Source: Dactylorhiza incarnata (taxonomy: Eukaryota > Streptophyta > Magnoliopsida > Asparagales > Orchidaceae). Taken from it: a stretch of 64,000 bases of DNA. How positions within the stretch are numbered: the stretch's first letter is position 1; every line of letters begins with the position of its first letter. The translations under genes and the position numbers were made by a program. The stretch covers positions 4,898,001 through 4,962,000 of the forward strand of contig JAWHQI010000068.1 of the NCBI GenBank assembly GCA_033032865.1, in the 5' to 3' direction. Under the pieces are notes generated by a model. That model searched no databases. It was not told where the DNA came from and was given only the letters and a program-made list of their open reading frames with translations. Of the stretch, positions 20,811 through 31,866 are shown piece after piece.

Positions 20811-21918
20811 TATTGGATCGATTGGCGCCCTTAGAGGGCAGGTGAATAAGGGAATAACTTTTCTTTTTAAAATTTTAGACGATTTACTAAATTGTTTAAA
20901 GTAAATTAGAACGAGATAACAATTTGGCTTAAAGGAAGAAACAATTGTAATTTGCAATTTTATAGTTTATGCCAAATGAAAGAAATCAAGTAAACACAAA
21001 TGGAGACATGATTATATTATATTTAAAGGTGTTTACATAAATTTGATTTCAATATCGCTAGAAATCGGAGGCGTACAAAGTAAAACAAATTTTCCTTTTC
21101 TATACCGACTTGTATCACCACAAACCGGTTGGCTTTAGCCAATCCTTCCCCGGATATGGCCTCAAGCCGCTCTAGCTAATCCTTCCCTAGATATATCCTC
21201 AAGCACCCCCTAGATCTAATCTCCTATACCTAGTCGCCAACTCACGCGGTGAACTACCCCCTGAGCCGCGCAAGGACCTAGTCGCCAACACAAGGTGAAT
21301 TCTACTACAAAAATTACAATAATGAAATAAAGAAAATAACAAGAACTCCCTCTATGAGATTTCTGAAGTTGAGGATGAAGGATCGTTGTAGCACAAGCGA
21401 GGTTGAAGCGATCGTTCTTTGGATGCAGCGCGGGGCCTTCCTTCTCCAGAAATTTTCTTTGGCTTTGAGTGGGAGATGAGCTTTCTGTAGAGTAACAACT
21501 CTGGAAATTTGGCACAATTAATCTCTCTGGAAGCTCTAACCGACACAAGAGAGAGCCCATCAATTTATAGAACTTGCAGATAGCGCCTGCGGTAGCTCCT
21601 AGCGCCCGCGGTAGCGTTCGTGTGGAGCGGTTGCGAAACCGTCGGCGGCGTGGCGTTGTGCACGAACTTGAGCTAGCGCCAGGCGGTAGCGCTAGCGCCA
21701 GGCGGTAGCGCTAGCGCCAGGCGGTAGCGCTAGCACCTGCGTTAACCCCTAACACTGGCGTTAGTGCATCAGCTCAGTTTGTTGGTTCCAGGCTGCTTTC
21801 TTCCTGTGGAGTATTGTACCTATAGTTCCTGCACACTATAAACACACGACAAGCAAGATCAAATACAATTTGGGATTTGTTATTCTCAAACAAAGGGATG
21901 TGGCACACATGTCCAACA
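20811..21918 (-). repeat. Element G 3' LTR
   Basis: 1108 bp. Minus strand TGTTGGACATGTG to GATCCAATA; the last bases changed from CAACA to CAATA. TATA at 21562-21569 (minus TATAAATT). U3 palindromes at about 21585-21775 include three near-identical units of CTAGCGCCAGGCGGTAGCG. Confidence 0.93.
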
Positions 21919-22180
21919 ATCTCCCCCTTTTGATAATAACAAATCCTCTTAGCAAGAAATCAACAAAGGTGTTTATGGTAAATGATAAGCGAGATAAAAG
22001 TGCAATTATAGTATATTATAAGTATGAGAATAGTGCATACTCCGCCTATATTAATGCTCCCCCTACATAAATGCAATTTATGTTTTACTCCCCATAAATG
22101 ATAGATTACATGAATTAGTCTCCCCTTATTCTTTTATATTTCTCCTATATAGATTTCTTCAATTAATCTCCCCCTTTTGG
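21919..22180 (-). promoter_or_regulatory. Element G final and repeated polypurine tracts
   Basis: Final tract on the minus strand AAAAGGGGGAGAT (21931-21919), with further GGGGGAGC, GGGGAG and GGGGAGA runs at about 22058, 22088 and 22124, and AAAAGGGGGAGA near 22170. Layout equals that of B. Confidence 0.8.
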
Positions 22181-23773
22181 TATTATCAAAAGAAGGTAGG
22201 GTGAGGGTAGTAAGGAGGCATTTCTTATAAATGATAAAACATGATCAAGCTTTTGTAATATAGATAATGATAAAGATTTTAAGCATAGTATATATAAGAG
22301 ATTTCAAATAAAAAGATAAGAGTTGTAAGAAAGCGGAAGATTATAAGAAACATCTTTTTGTAAGCATGAAAAGCATAAGTAAAAATATGAGTTTTAGTTC
22401 AAAATTGAAAGATGTTTTAACCTTTTTGAAATCTCAAAGTTTTTCATAAAGATACCAAGCATGAAATGAACATATCAAAGAGAGATTATACTACAATGTT
22501 ACTTAATTTTAAGTCCAAGAGATATCAAAACATTGTAGAGATCATGCTAGGTTATCTAGTGCATTTCTTATATAAAGAGTAGTATAGATAAAGCATTAGA
22601 ATCCAATACTCATGAGAAGAAGTGTTATGAAAGATAATGATGTGCACATAAGTATATTTTGGGCAATGTTAACAATATATTTAAATCAACAAAATACAAG
22701 ACATATGTAAAGTAAAGTGCACAATAAAACACAAGTAAATTACTTTCACACACTTTTAATGCACATAATTTTTAACAAAGTGGTGTAATAACCAAGGTTT
22801 GCACAAGACACTTTACTATTCTTTCCAAGGTGCTCAACCTCACAATGCTTATGAAGACTTATCAGGAGGTTCAAGTAGTGCTTGGTGGAGTTATATTTGT
22901 CTACATATATAATTTTTTGTTCATATTTATGAAACAACATTCTCTGAATACACTTGTTTTGCAAACCCAATTTTATAAACTTAACGACTTTTCTAAATTT
23001 CATAAGTGCAATTCAAATGTAGTGTAGGCAATAAACTTATGCAAGTTTTAATTCATTGTACAAATACAATACACAAGCAAGCATTTTTAGATTTAAACAC
23101 ACATGTTGATTACCAAAATAAGTGAGTGAAAGGTATCATTATCAATCATAATACATTTACTCATACTTAGAGGCATGCTTAGCTTGGTTCTACACATATT
23201 TTTCAATACAATTGATGCACTTTAAATAGATATATCAAAGCATGATAAACAAAACAATGTTCATAGTAATTTGATGGAATAAATTTTAACATTGAAAATA
23301 ATTCTAAATAATAGAATTCATTCATGCTTGATATTAGCAATAAAGATCCTACAGTTTTTTTTGTTGTTTTGAAAATTTAATGAAATAAAAACAGAAAAAT
23401 CACAAAAACATATTTTTGTATTTTTGAATTTTGAATTTTTGTAGTTGATTTTTCATAATATAAATAAAACAAAAATAAAATAGTAAGAAACACAAAAACA
23501 AATTAGTACATATAAACTAACATATTTTTAAGGATTTTTTGAAATTTTGAAAATCACAAAATTCAAACATTCACGCTAGCGCCGGCGCTAGCGCTAGCGC
23601 GGGAAATAGTAAGTGAAATATTGAAGTATTTAAAATTCTGTTTTTTGATATTGATTAGGGGTCTTAAGAGTTGTCTTATGCAAAAATTTAGTAATTTTCA
23701 GAGTTGTCTTGATTGCTCAAATTGCATACAACATTAGCTTTTTACATGTTATTCATCCTAAGATGTCTAAGAC
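22181..23773 (-). other. Element G 3' noncoding region
   Basis: AT-rich, no gene called. It matches B throughout, including the 85-codon frame (here 23003-22746) and the hairpin at 22825-22885. A CG-rich palindrome cluster with GCTAGCGCCGGCGCTAGC lies at 23573-23601, just after pol. Confidence 0.75.
22825..22885 (-). ncRNA. Predicted structured RNA element, copy in G
   Basis: On the minus strand: outer stem CCAAG/CTTGG, inner stem AACCTC/GAGGTT, loop with CTGATAAGTCTTCATAAG. 61 nt. The outer stem is perfect here, unlike in B. Confidence 0.55.
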
Positions 23774-25480
23774 TCATAATTCCAACCTTAACATTTGAAA
23801 CCTTGCATCGGGAAGAGGTTTAGTGAATATATCGATAAGTTGAGAGTCCGTGCCAATGAAACTTATTCTAACATTTTCCTTCTTAATGTGATCCCTTATG
23901 AAATGATGACGTACATCTATATGTTTGGATCTAGAATGGTGTACCAGATTATTTGTGAGATCAATGGCACTTTTGTTGTCACATTTTAATTCAATAAGTT
24001 TTAGATGAAAACCAAAGTCCTCTAAAGTTTGGCTCATCCATAGTGCATGTGCACAGCAACTCCCTAATGCAATGTATTCGGCCTCCGTGGTGGAGAGTGC
24101 AACCAAATTTTGTTTCCTACTAGACCATGCAACTAATGAAGGTCCTAGAAAATGACAAGTACCACTAGTGTTTTTTCTATCAAGTGAACAACCGGCGTAG
24201 TCCGAATCGGAGTAGCCGTGAAGTGTAAATGAATTATTGTGCGGGTACCATAATCCTAATTTAGATGACCCAATAAGATATCTAAAAATTAGTTTTACCG
24301 CTTTTAAATGAGATTCTTTTGGATTGGCTTGAAATCGAGCACATAAGCATACGACAAACATAATATCGGGTCTAGTTGCACTAAGATAAAGTAGGGATCC
24401 TATCATACCTCTATATAAGGTTTGATCAATTGAAATTCCCGATTTATCTTTTGCTAATTTAAGTGATGCACTCATTGGTGTAGAAGCATGTTTAAGGTTT
24501 TCAAATCCAAAATGCTTAAGCATATCATAGACATATTTGGTTTGACAAATAAAAATACCATCATTTCTTTGTGAAATTTGAAAACCAAGAAAATAAGAAA
24601 GTTCTCATACTAGACTCATTTCAAATTCATTTTTCATCACTTCAATAACTTCATTACATAACTCTTCATTAGTAGATCCAAAGATTATATCATCAACATA
24701 TATTTGCAAAATAATTAAATCATCATTATTATGTTTAATGAAGAGAGTATTATCGACACTTCCCATAATATAATCGTGCTTCAATAAAAATGATGTAAGT
24801 CTTTCATACCATGTACGTGGCGCTTGTTTTAAACCATAAAGTGCTTTTTCTAGTTTATAAACATGATTGGGAAATTTTTCATTAATAAAACTGGGGGGTT
24901 GTTCAACATAAACTTCTTCTTTTACAAAACCGTTGAGAAAAACATTTTTTACATCCATTTGAAATAATTTTATTCTTTTAAAGCATGCAAATGCTAGAAA
25001 AATTCTAATGGATTCCAACCTAGCAATGGGTGCAAAAGTTTCATCAAAATCTATCCCCTCGATTTGTGAATATCCTTGTGCTACTAAGCGTGCCTTATTC
25101 CTGGTGATTCTAGACTCACCATCTAATTTATTTTTAAAAATCCATTTTACACCTGCAACCGGGTGATTAGATGGTTTTTCTACTAATTTCCAAACATTAT
25201 GTCGCTCAAATTGTTCTAACTCTTCATTCATAGCCAAAAACCAAAATTCATCATTTAAAGCAGTAGAAACGGTTTTTGGTTCAATTTCGGAAACAAAATA
25301 GATATTTGAATATGATTCACGAAGAGAAGAGTGAGTTCTTACCCCGATGGATGGTTCACCAATTATTAATTCCCATGGATGATCCTTTGTGAATTTCAAG
25401 GCACTTGGAGGTACATATTCATCTTCCTTGTTCTCCTCTTTTTCTTCTTTGGAAGGTTCCTCATCACCATGCTCCAAAGG
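23774..25480 (-). pseudogene. pol: Element G reverse transcriptase and RNase H (lightly broken)
   Basis: The acidic linker (EEPSKEEKEENKEDEY) leads into [65 protein letters not shown] and the catalytic YVDDI box near 24700-24686. One stop near 24605 splits RT after MSLV. The rest (24523-23774) includes SRPDIMF-type TRPDIMFVVCLCARFQ, SDSDYAGC, RNase H TTEAEY, CDNKSAIDL and IDIFTKPLPDARF, and ends at a TGA at 23774 where B has a Gly codon. All catalytic residues I can identify are present. Confidence 0.92.
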
Positions 25481-25495
25481 TTGTAAGAGATCATC

Positions 25496-26320
25496 CTAGT
25501 TGCCTGCAGAAAGTTTTTCTACACAAGGAACAAACTTATCAAATTTTACATTTATTGACTCTTCAACTGTACTAGTTCTTTTATTAAAAATTCTATAAAC
25601 TTTACTAGTTGAAGAGTGCCCAAGAAAAGTTCCTTCATCACATTTTTCATCAAACTTTCCCAACCTATCTTTTGTATTCAAAATAAAACATTTACAACCA
25701 AAAACTTTGAAATAAGATACATTAGGCTTCTTTTGAAAATAGAGTTCATATGGTGTGAGATTAAGATATGGGCGAAGCATGATTCTATTCATAACATAGC
25801 ATGATGTATTTACGGCTTCGGCCCAAAAGGACATAGGTAATTTATATTCATATAACATAGTGCGTGCTAGTTCTTGAAGTGTACTATTCTTTCTTTCTAC
25901 AACACCATTTTGTTGTGGTGTGCGTGGTGCAGAGAACTCATGTTTAATGCCTAACATATCACAAAAGGATGTAAATTTTTCATTTTCAAATTGTCCTCCA
26001 AGATCCGAGCGAATGCATTTAATTTTCAAATCACTTTCATTTTGAATACGAGTACATAATTTTGCAAATTCACAAAACGCATCAGATTTGGAAGAGAGAA
26101 ATAATGTCCAACAATATCTTAAAAAATCATCTATTAAAACATATGTATATAATCTACCACCAAGACTTGCAGTGCTAACGGGACCAAAAAGATCCATATG
26201 AATTATTTGCAAGGGTCTTGTGGTAGAAATGAAATTTTTACTTTTGAAAGAGGATCTAGAAAATTTACCTTTTTGACATGGTGAACAAAGAGAAGGTAAA
26301 GTTCCATTTAATCTAGGCAA
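25496..26320 (-). pseudogene. pol: Element G integrase
   Basis: Zinc-binding tail CSPCQKGKFSRSSF, then catalytic Asp in IIHMDLFGPVST, second Asp in IRSDLGGQFENE (the usual HGGEF is changed to LGGQF), Glu in PQQNGVVERKNSTLQ and the C-terminal block VFGCKCFILNTKDRLGKFDE. D-D-E is present, but the altered bases around the second Asp suggest weak selection. The frame stops at 25496 before the linker to RT. Confidence 0.9.
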
Positions 26321-26329
26321 TCCTCTAAT

Positions 26330-26791
26330 TTAATTACTTTTGGCAAGTTTTACAATGAGCTTTGTGCTAGCATGTCCTATTCTTCTATGCCAAAGTTCTA
26401 ATTCATCATTTTTAGTGATGAAGTATTTTATAGATGATTTAGAAAAATCATGAAAAGAAACTATATAAACATTATGTATTCTTGGTGCAGTTAGTAAAAT
26501 ATCTTTTGTAGTAGGATTAGATATTTTGCATAGATTAGTGGAAGATTCAAATAACACATCTAATCCTTTATCACATAATTGGCTAATAGAAATTAAAATG
26601 TGTTTTAATCCTTTCACATAAAGAACATTAGATATTGTAAAGGATTTGTTACCAACTGTACCAATTCCCATGATCCTTCCTTTTCCGTTATCACCAAACG
26701 TCATGATCCCTACCTTCTTCTTTTCTAGGCTAAGGAACTTTGCTTTATTGCCCGTCATGTGCTTGGAGCATCCTGAATCCAAGTACCACAC
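26330..26791 (-). pseudogene. pol: Element G protease and pre-integrase region
   Basis: WYLDSGCSKHMTG holds the protease active site DSG. GKGRIMGIGTVG and VLYVKGLKHILISISQLC follow, then the pre-integrase region with ELWHRRIGHAS, which supplies the His pair of the integrase zinc domain. It is separated from gag by two in-frame stops (TAG near 26824 and TAG near 26812). Confidence 0.9.
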
Positions 26792-26907
26792 GTCTTCATT
26801 GTCCTTAGCCTACCTGCACATCTAGAAAGAAGATGAGAGTAAAGATCTGGATACCCAAGTGTTACCACCCATAGAATAAGTGGAAGCCTTAGGTACCCAG
26901 ATTTGTT

Positions 26908-28767
26908 TTAAAGTATTTTGTTTTTTTTCCTGCAAGAACTAAATGCGTGACCTAACCTATAACAGTTTGCACACGAAATAAAGGGGGTTGAGACCCTTTT
27001 CTGGAAAATTTTCTTGCTGGAAGAAATTGGATTTACAGAAGAAAAACATTTTGGAAAAGAAAATTTAGGTTTCTGGTATGAGGTGCTAGCGTCGGCGTTA
27101 GTGGCTAACGCCAGGCGGTAGCCCTCTCCTCGATATCCGAGCCCAAATTTTCCAGAACCATGGCGCTGGTACCCTAAAATCATTTCCAGTGATTTTTGGC
27201 CTATTCCAAATTTTTTACTGGCCATGGTGAGATCATGAACTTGTGCTTTAAGTGAAGAATTTTCTTTCACAAGCATGACACACTTATTTTCAAAACCTTT
27301 TTTGTTATTTTTGATTTGCAAAAGAGAGGCTTCTAATTTCCTTTCTAATTCCCCCTTCTCTTTTGTAAGGGTTTTGGCATGAGAGAGGGCTTTAGAAAGT
27401 GACTCTTCAATATCTTTTGCCAATTTTGTGGAGTGATCACACTCTTGGCAAGAAACCTTTCTCTTTTCTAAAACAATTACCTTTTTGGAAAGCTTTTGAT
27501 TTTCTTTAATAAGAGATTCATTTTCATGATTCAATAAAATACTATCTTTCATATTTTTATCAAAAGCTTTGCAAGTTTCAAGGAATTCATTAAAGAGTTC
27601 ATCATAAGTGGGAGGAGTTACCTCAGTGTCGCTAAGAACACTGGTGTCGTCACCGTCGTTTCCATGTCCCATGAGGCACATGTTTGCTTCCTCATCTTCG
27701 CTTGATGAAGACCCGCTTGATTCTTCGGAGGAGGAGGAGGAGTCATCCCATGTTCTAGCTTTTAGCACCTTCTTCTTCTCCTTCCCTTTGTGCCTCTTTT
27801 CCTTCTTCTCCTTCAAGAACTTTGGGCACTGGCTCTGAATGTGCCCGGTCTTCCTACAATGAAAGCATTCTGGTGGAGGTCTTTCTTCTTCATCATCGCT
27901 CTCCTTTTCCTTCTTTGAGGATAACCCTTTCCATCTTGCATCCTTTTGGATAAATTTCTGAAAAGTGTTTCTCCTTTCCGGATTTCGCATGAACTTTCGG
28001 AAGTTCTTCACCAAAAGGCTTTCTTCATCTTCATCCTCATCCTCTTGGCACTCCTTCTTTGATTTTAATGCCAACGCCTTCTTCTTTTGCTTCTTGCTGT
28101 ATTCATCATGTTGGATTTTCAGTTCTACCTCATGGGTTTTGAGATTCCCAATGAGGCTTTCAACTTGGAGCGTTCTTAGATTGTGCGATTCTGAAATGGC
28201 TGTCACCTTCGGGTTGAATTTTGGTGGAAGAGAATGAAGAATCTTTTGGAACAAGTCGCCGTTGGAGAAGGTCTTTCCAAGAGCTTTGGAGGCATTGACG
28301 ATCTTGGTGACGCGCATGTACATGACATCAACATCTTCACTTTCATCCATCCGGAATTTTTCATATTCCGACTCAAGTTGGAAAAGCTTTGAATCTTTAA
28401 CCTGCGATGTACCTTCATGAGTAACTTCCAAATGATTCCAAATTTCATATGCAGTAGTACATGCAGAAATTCTATTAAATTCATTTCTATCTAACGCACA
28501 AAATAAAGCATTCATAGCCTTGGCGTAATTTTTGCATTTTAGCTTATCCCTATCATCCCATTTATCTTTTGGTTTATCTAAAGTTATCTCTCCAACTACA
28601 AATGTAGGAGGAGAGTATTCCTCTTCTACCATATTCCATACCTCAATATCTAGGGTCATAAGAAAACATCTCATCCTATTTTTCCAGTAATTATAATCTG
28701 ACCCGGTAAAGAGTGGAGGTCAACTAATTCCATGACCCTCAGAAAAAGCGAGATCATAAGACGTCAT
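26908..28767 (-). pseudogene. gag: Element G gag (nearly intact)
   Basis: Start at 28767 (MTSYDLAF), followed after one TGA at about codon 15 by an open frame of 588 codons. Parts in order: N-terminal GSDYNYWKN, Gag core with THEGTSQVKDSKLFQLESEY, knuckle CFHCRKTGHIQSQC, Lys-rich and Ser/Glu-rich stretches, a long coiled coil (about 27560-27270) and a second knuckle CANCYRLGHAFSSC. A frameshift at the end precedes QIWVPKAS. CG-rich palindromes interrupt the coding region at 27083-27123. Gag packages element RNA in cytoplasmic particles. Confidence 0.93.
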
Positions 28768-28802
28768 TATTCCTTGTTTTTAAACCATTTGGAATAACCT
28801 CG

Positions 28803-28815
28803 CTCTGATACCACT
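28803..28815 (-). other. Element G primer-binding site
   Basis: Minus strand AGTGGTATCAGAG directly after the LTR, complementary to the 3' end of initiator tRNA-Met. Confidence 0.92.
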
Positions 28816-29907
28816 TGTTGGATCGATTGGCGCCCTTAGAGGGGGGGGGGTGAATTAGGGAATAACTTTTCCTTTTAAATTTTTAGACGATTTACTAAAT
28901 TGTTTAAAGTAAATTAGAACGAGATAACAATTTAGCTTAAAGGAAGAAACAATTGAAATTTGCAATTTTATAGTTTATGCCAAATAAAAGAAATCAAGTA
29001 AACACAAATGGAGACATGATTATATTATATAAAAAGGTGTTTACATACATTTGATTTCAATATCGCTAGAAATCGGAGGCGTACAAACTAAAACAAAATT
29101 TTCCTTTTCTATACCGACTTGTATCCCCACAAACCGTTTGGCTTTAACCAATCCTTCCCCGGATATGGCCTCAAGCCTCTCTAGCCAATCCTTCCCCGAA
29201 TATAGCCTCGAGCACCCCCTTGATCTAATCTCCTAGACCTAGTCGCCAACTCACGCGGCGAATTACCCCCTAAGCCGCGCAAGGACCTAGTCGCCAACAC
29301 AAGGCGAATTCTACTACAATAATTACAATAATGAAATAAAGCAAATAACAAGAACTCCGTTTATGAGATTTTTGAAGTTGAGGATGAAGGATCGCTGCAG
29401 CACAAGCGAGGTTGAAGCAATTGTTCTTCGGATGCAGCGTGGGGCCTTCATTCTCCAGAAATCTTCTTTGGCTTTGAGTGGGAGATGAGCTTTCGGCAGA
29501 GTAACAGCTCTGGAAATTTGGCACAATTAATCTCTCTAGAAGCTCTAACCAAAACGAGAGAGAGCCCATCAATTTATAGAACTTGAAGATAGCGCATGCG
29601 GTAGCTCCTAGCGCCTTCGGTAGCGTTCGTGCGGAGCAGTTGCGAAACCGTCGGAGGCATGGCGTTGTGCATGAACTTGAGCTAGCGCCAGGCGGTAGCG
29701 CTAGTGCTGGCAGTAGCGCTAGCGCCTGCGTTAACCCCTAACGCTGGCGGTAGTGCATCAGCACAGTTTGTTGGTTCCAGGCTGCTTTCTTCATGTGGAG
29801 TATTGCACTTATAGTTCCTGCACACTATAAACACACGACAAGCAAGATCAAATACAATTTGGGATTTGTTATTCTCAAACAAAGGGATGTGACACACATG
29901 TCCAACA
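28816..29907 (-). repeat. Element G 5' LTR
   Basis: 1092 bp, minus strand TGTTGGACATGTG to GATCCAACA. TATA at 29571-29578. Run of nine G at about 28842-28850 (C on the coding strand). It is shorter than the 3' LTR mainly because the U3 palindrome array (29585-29755) holds fewer and more varied units. Confidence 0.94.
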
Positions 29908-30994
29908 GCTTCTACACAAGAACCTATACCCAGGGCTGAGTGGACAAAAACTGAAAGAAGCAGAAGGCATGTGATGCCAAAGCTTTGAACATTCTGGTAT
30001 TCACCATGTCAGATGTCATCTTCAAGAAGGTGGATGACTTCCAATCAACCAAAGAGATCTGGGAATCTCATTCCAGACTGGTAGAAGGAACTTTTGATGA
30101 AAGAAAGGATAGGAAGTCCCTTCTCATATCCCAATATGAGAACTTTTAAAAGAAAGTTGATGAATCTTTTGCTAAGATGTATGATAGATTCAGCATCATT
30201 ATCAATGAGCTGAAGAGTCTAGATAAGGAGATATCCTTAACAAAAATAAATGATAAGATTCTCATGTGATTCCCTAGCTCATGGGATTCAAGGATCCGGG
30301 CAATCAGAGAGTACAAATGCAAAATTTCTACTGAGGCTTTGCTAGGAAAGCTTAAGTCATATGAGATGCTTCTGAAAAAAATGGTTGAATCAGAGGAAAG
30401 GGAGATAACTTCAGTTCCTATCCAAAGGAACCTTGCTCTGAAAGCTACTGAAGGAGATCCCTCCACTCCTGAAGATGAAATACTCAGTCTTCTAGCAAGG
30501 AGATTCAGAAAATGGGTGAAGATAGAAGACTTAAGGAGAAGAGAGAGGATCTCAAAGCCTAGATATGATAAGACTCCAAAGAAGGAGGTAATATGCTACT
30601 CCTGCAACAAGCCAGGGCACATAGCTTCTGAGTGCCCACAAGAGCAAAGGGACAGGATCAGCAATAAGGATGAAAGGAAGAAGAAGTCTTTCAAGGGGAA
30701 AGATAAGAAGAAAGCCAAGGGTTTCATTGCTGAAACCGGGAGTGACTCTGAAGCAAAGTTAAGCTCCTCTTCATCTGAAAGTGATGATGAAGCAGAAGCA
30801 GAAGCAGCTTGCAAGATGGCATTGGGGATGTCTTCAGAGGATGATGAAGAAGAACATGTATCCCAGTTTGAAAATTTTGATTTCAGATCTGATGAATTTA
30901 AAAATTGTTTTAAAGAGTTTTGCAATGATTTCCTTAATATACAAAAAGAATTAGAAACAAATAGGTAATAATTTGGACAGTTTAAGGAAGATGA
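29908..30994 (+). pseudogene. gag: Element F gag, middle piece
   Basis: Continues the F Gag after element G. The first 430 bp hold the Gag core with several frameshifts (YENF, MYDRFSIIINELKSL in pieces). An open frame at 30339-30968 gives MLGKLKSYEMLLKK, an intact knuckle CYSCNKPGHIASEC, Lys-rich and acidic Ser/Glu-rich stretches and the start of the coiled coil. It is cut by element H at 30994; GATGA at 30990-30994 is the target duplication of H. The C-terminal coiled coil resumes at 56303. Confidence 0.88.
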
Positions 30995-31069
30995 TGTTGG
31001 AACAACCCTATTACTGATTTGGGCTAGGATCACTATCTGTTTATTAGGACTAAGTTGACACCAATGTAT
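30995..31069 (+). repeat. Element H 5' LTR, first 75 bp
   Basis: TGTTGGAACAACCC onward, nearly identical to the first 75 bp of the 3' LTR (54601-54675). Then unrelated sequence follows. Confidence 0.92.
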
Positions 31070-31728
31070 TGTTGAAACAGTCAACTGGTCTCTGAATTCG
31101 GACCCACTGGGGGGTGTAGCCTGCGCTTACTTCTCCCTCACTAAACTCTCTTGACCGTGGATGGAAAATCAGGAACAGACCCAAGGCTGTAGCGAGGAGC
31201 TTCCGCCACACACCCGGAAGATCTTAGAGAGCTTCCCCTCCCAATCCAATGCTCAGCCGGGCACCTTGGAGGGCACTAGCAGCCAACTCCAAAAATTACC
31301 TAGAGGAGAGAGCTCAAAAAGATCTGATCTCCTCCAAGGTGCCCTTAAGGGTCTATCTATAGATTTTTCTAATCTTGGACTGCAAATAGCGTGAATCCAC
31401 CTTTGGGTTTTATTAATCGCACCCAAACTGGTCTCCTAACAGCCTAACTCCGCTGTTCTGAGGAGCTATTGGCAGCCCACAAGGGATATCTGGGTCATTT
31501 CCCCTTCAGATCCCTTTGTGCGAGTGATCCCTGAGGGAACCACTCGCCTCTCCGGGCGAATGGTCCGTGAAGGCACCATTCGCTTACTATGGGCGAGTGG
31601 TCGGTGGAGGCTCCACTCGCCTCTTCCTGATCCCCCGAGAGAGCAGGGCCTCGACCCTCAATCGCCTGTCTATCTGCACTCCAGGGCTTTCTCGCCTGTC
31701 TATCCGCACTCCAGGGCTTTCTCGCCAG
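31070..31728 (+). other. Unclassified GC-rich insert replacing part of the H 5' LTR
   Basis: 659 bp with no match elsewhere in the window. It stands where the 3' LTR has 54676-54891, so it came with a loss of about 216 bp. It starts TGTTGAAACAG, but I find no matching end or target duplication. A 77-codon frame (31161-31394) has no motif. Three 28-nt hairpins occupy 31520-31620 and a direct repeat of CACTCCAGGGCTTTCTCGCC follows (31678-31727). It may be an LTR piece of another element. Confidence 0.6.
31520..31620. repeat. Three evenly spaced 28-bp inverted repeats
   Basis: Units at 31520-31547, 31556-31583 and 31593-31620. Stems are GCGAGTG/CACTCGC, GCGAATGGT/ACCATTCGC and GCGAGTGG/CCACTCGC, so the change at the fourth pair is matched on the other arm. 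Spacing is 36-37 bp from start to start. Confidence 0.8.
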
Positions 31729-31753
31729 TGATGAACCTCGTCTCAGTGGTCGA
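31729..31753 (+). repeat. Element H 5' LTR, short middle piece
   Basis: TGATGAACCTCGTCTCAG followed by TGGTCGA, matching 3' LTR positions near 54892-54916. The last three bases CGA (31751-31753) are the target duplication of the CACTA element. Confidence 0.88.
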
Positions 31754-31866
31754 CACTACTAGAAAATTTACTGTTAGCTAGGGCAAATTACCGTGGCTAA
31801 AAGTCCAAAATCGTGGCAAAAGACTTTTAGCCATGGACTACCGTGGAAAATGGGCGTGGGCAATAC

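Larger units (their letters stand above)
20811..29907 (-). mobile_element. Element G: complete Sirevirus with 5-bp target duplication
   Basis: 9.1 kb with two LTRs, primer site, gag, protease, integrase, RT, RNase H, 3' noncoding region and polypurine tract. GCTTC occurs at 20806-20810 and 29908-29912, and host element F continues on both sides. The coding regions are the best kept in the window, with only a few stops and frameshifts. Same family as B. Confidence 0.96.
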
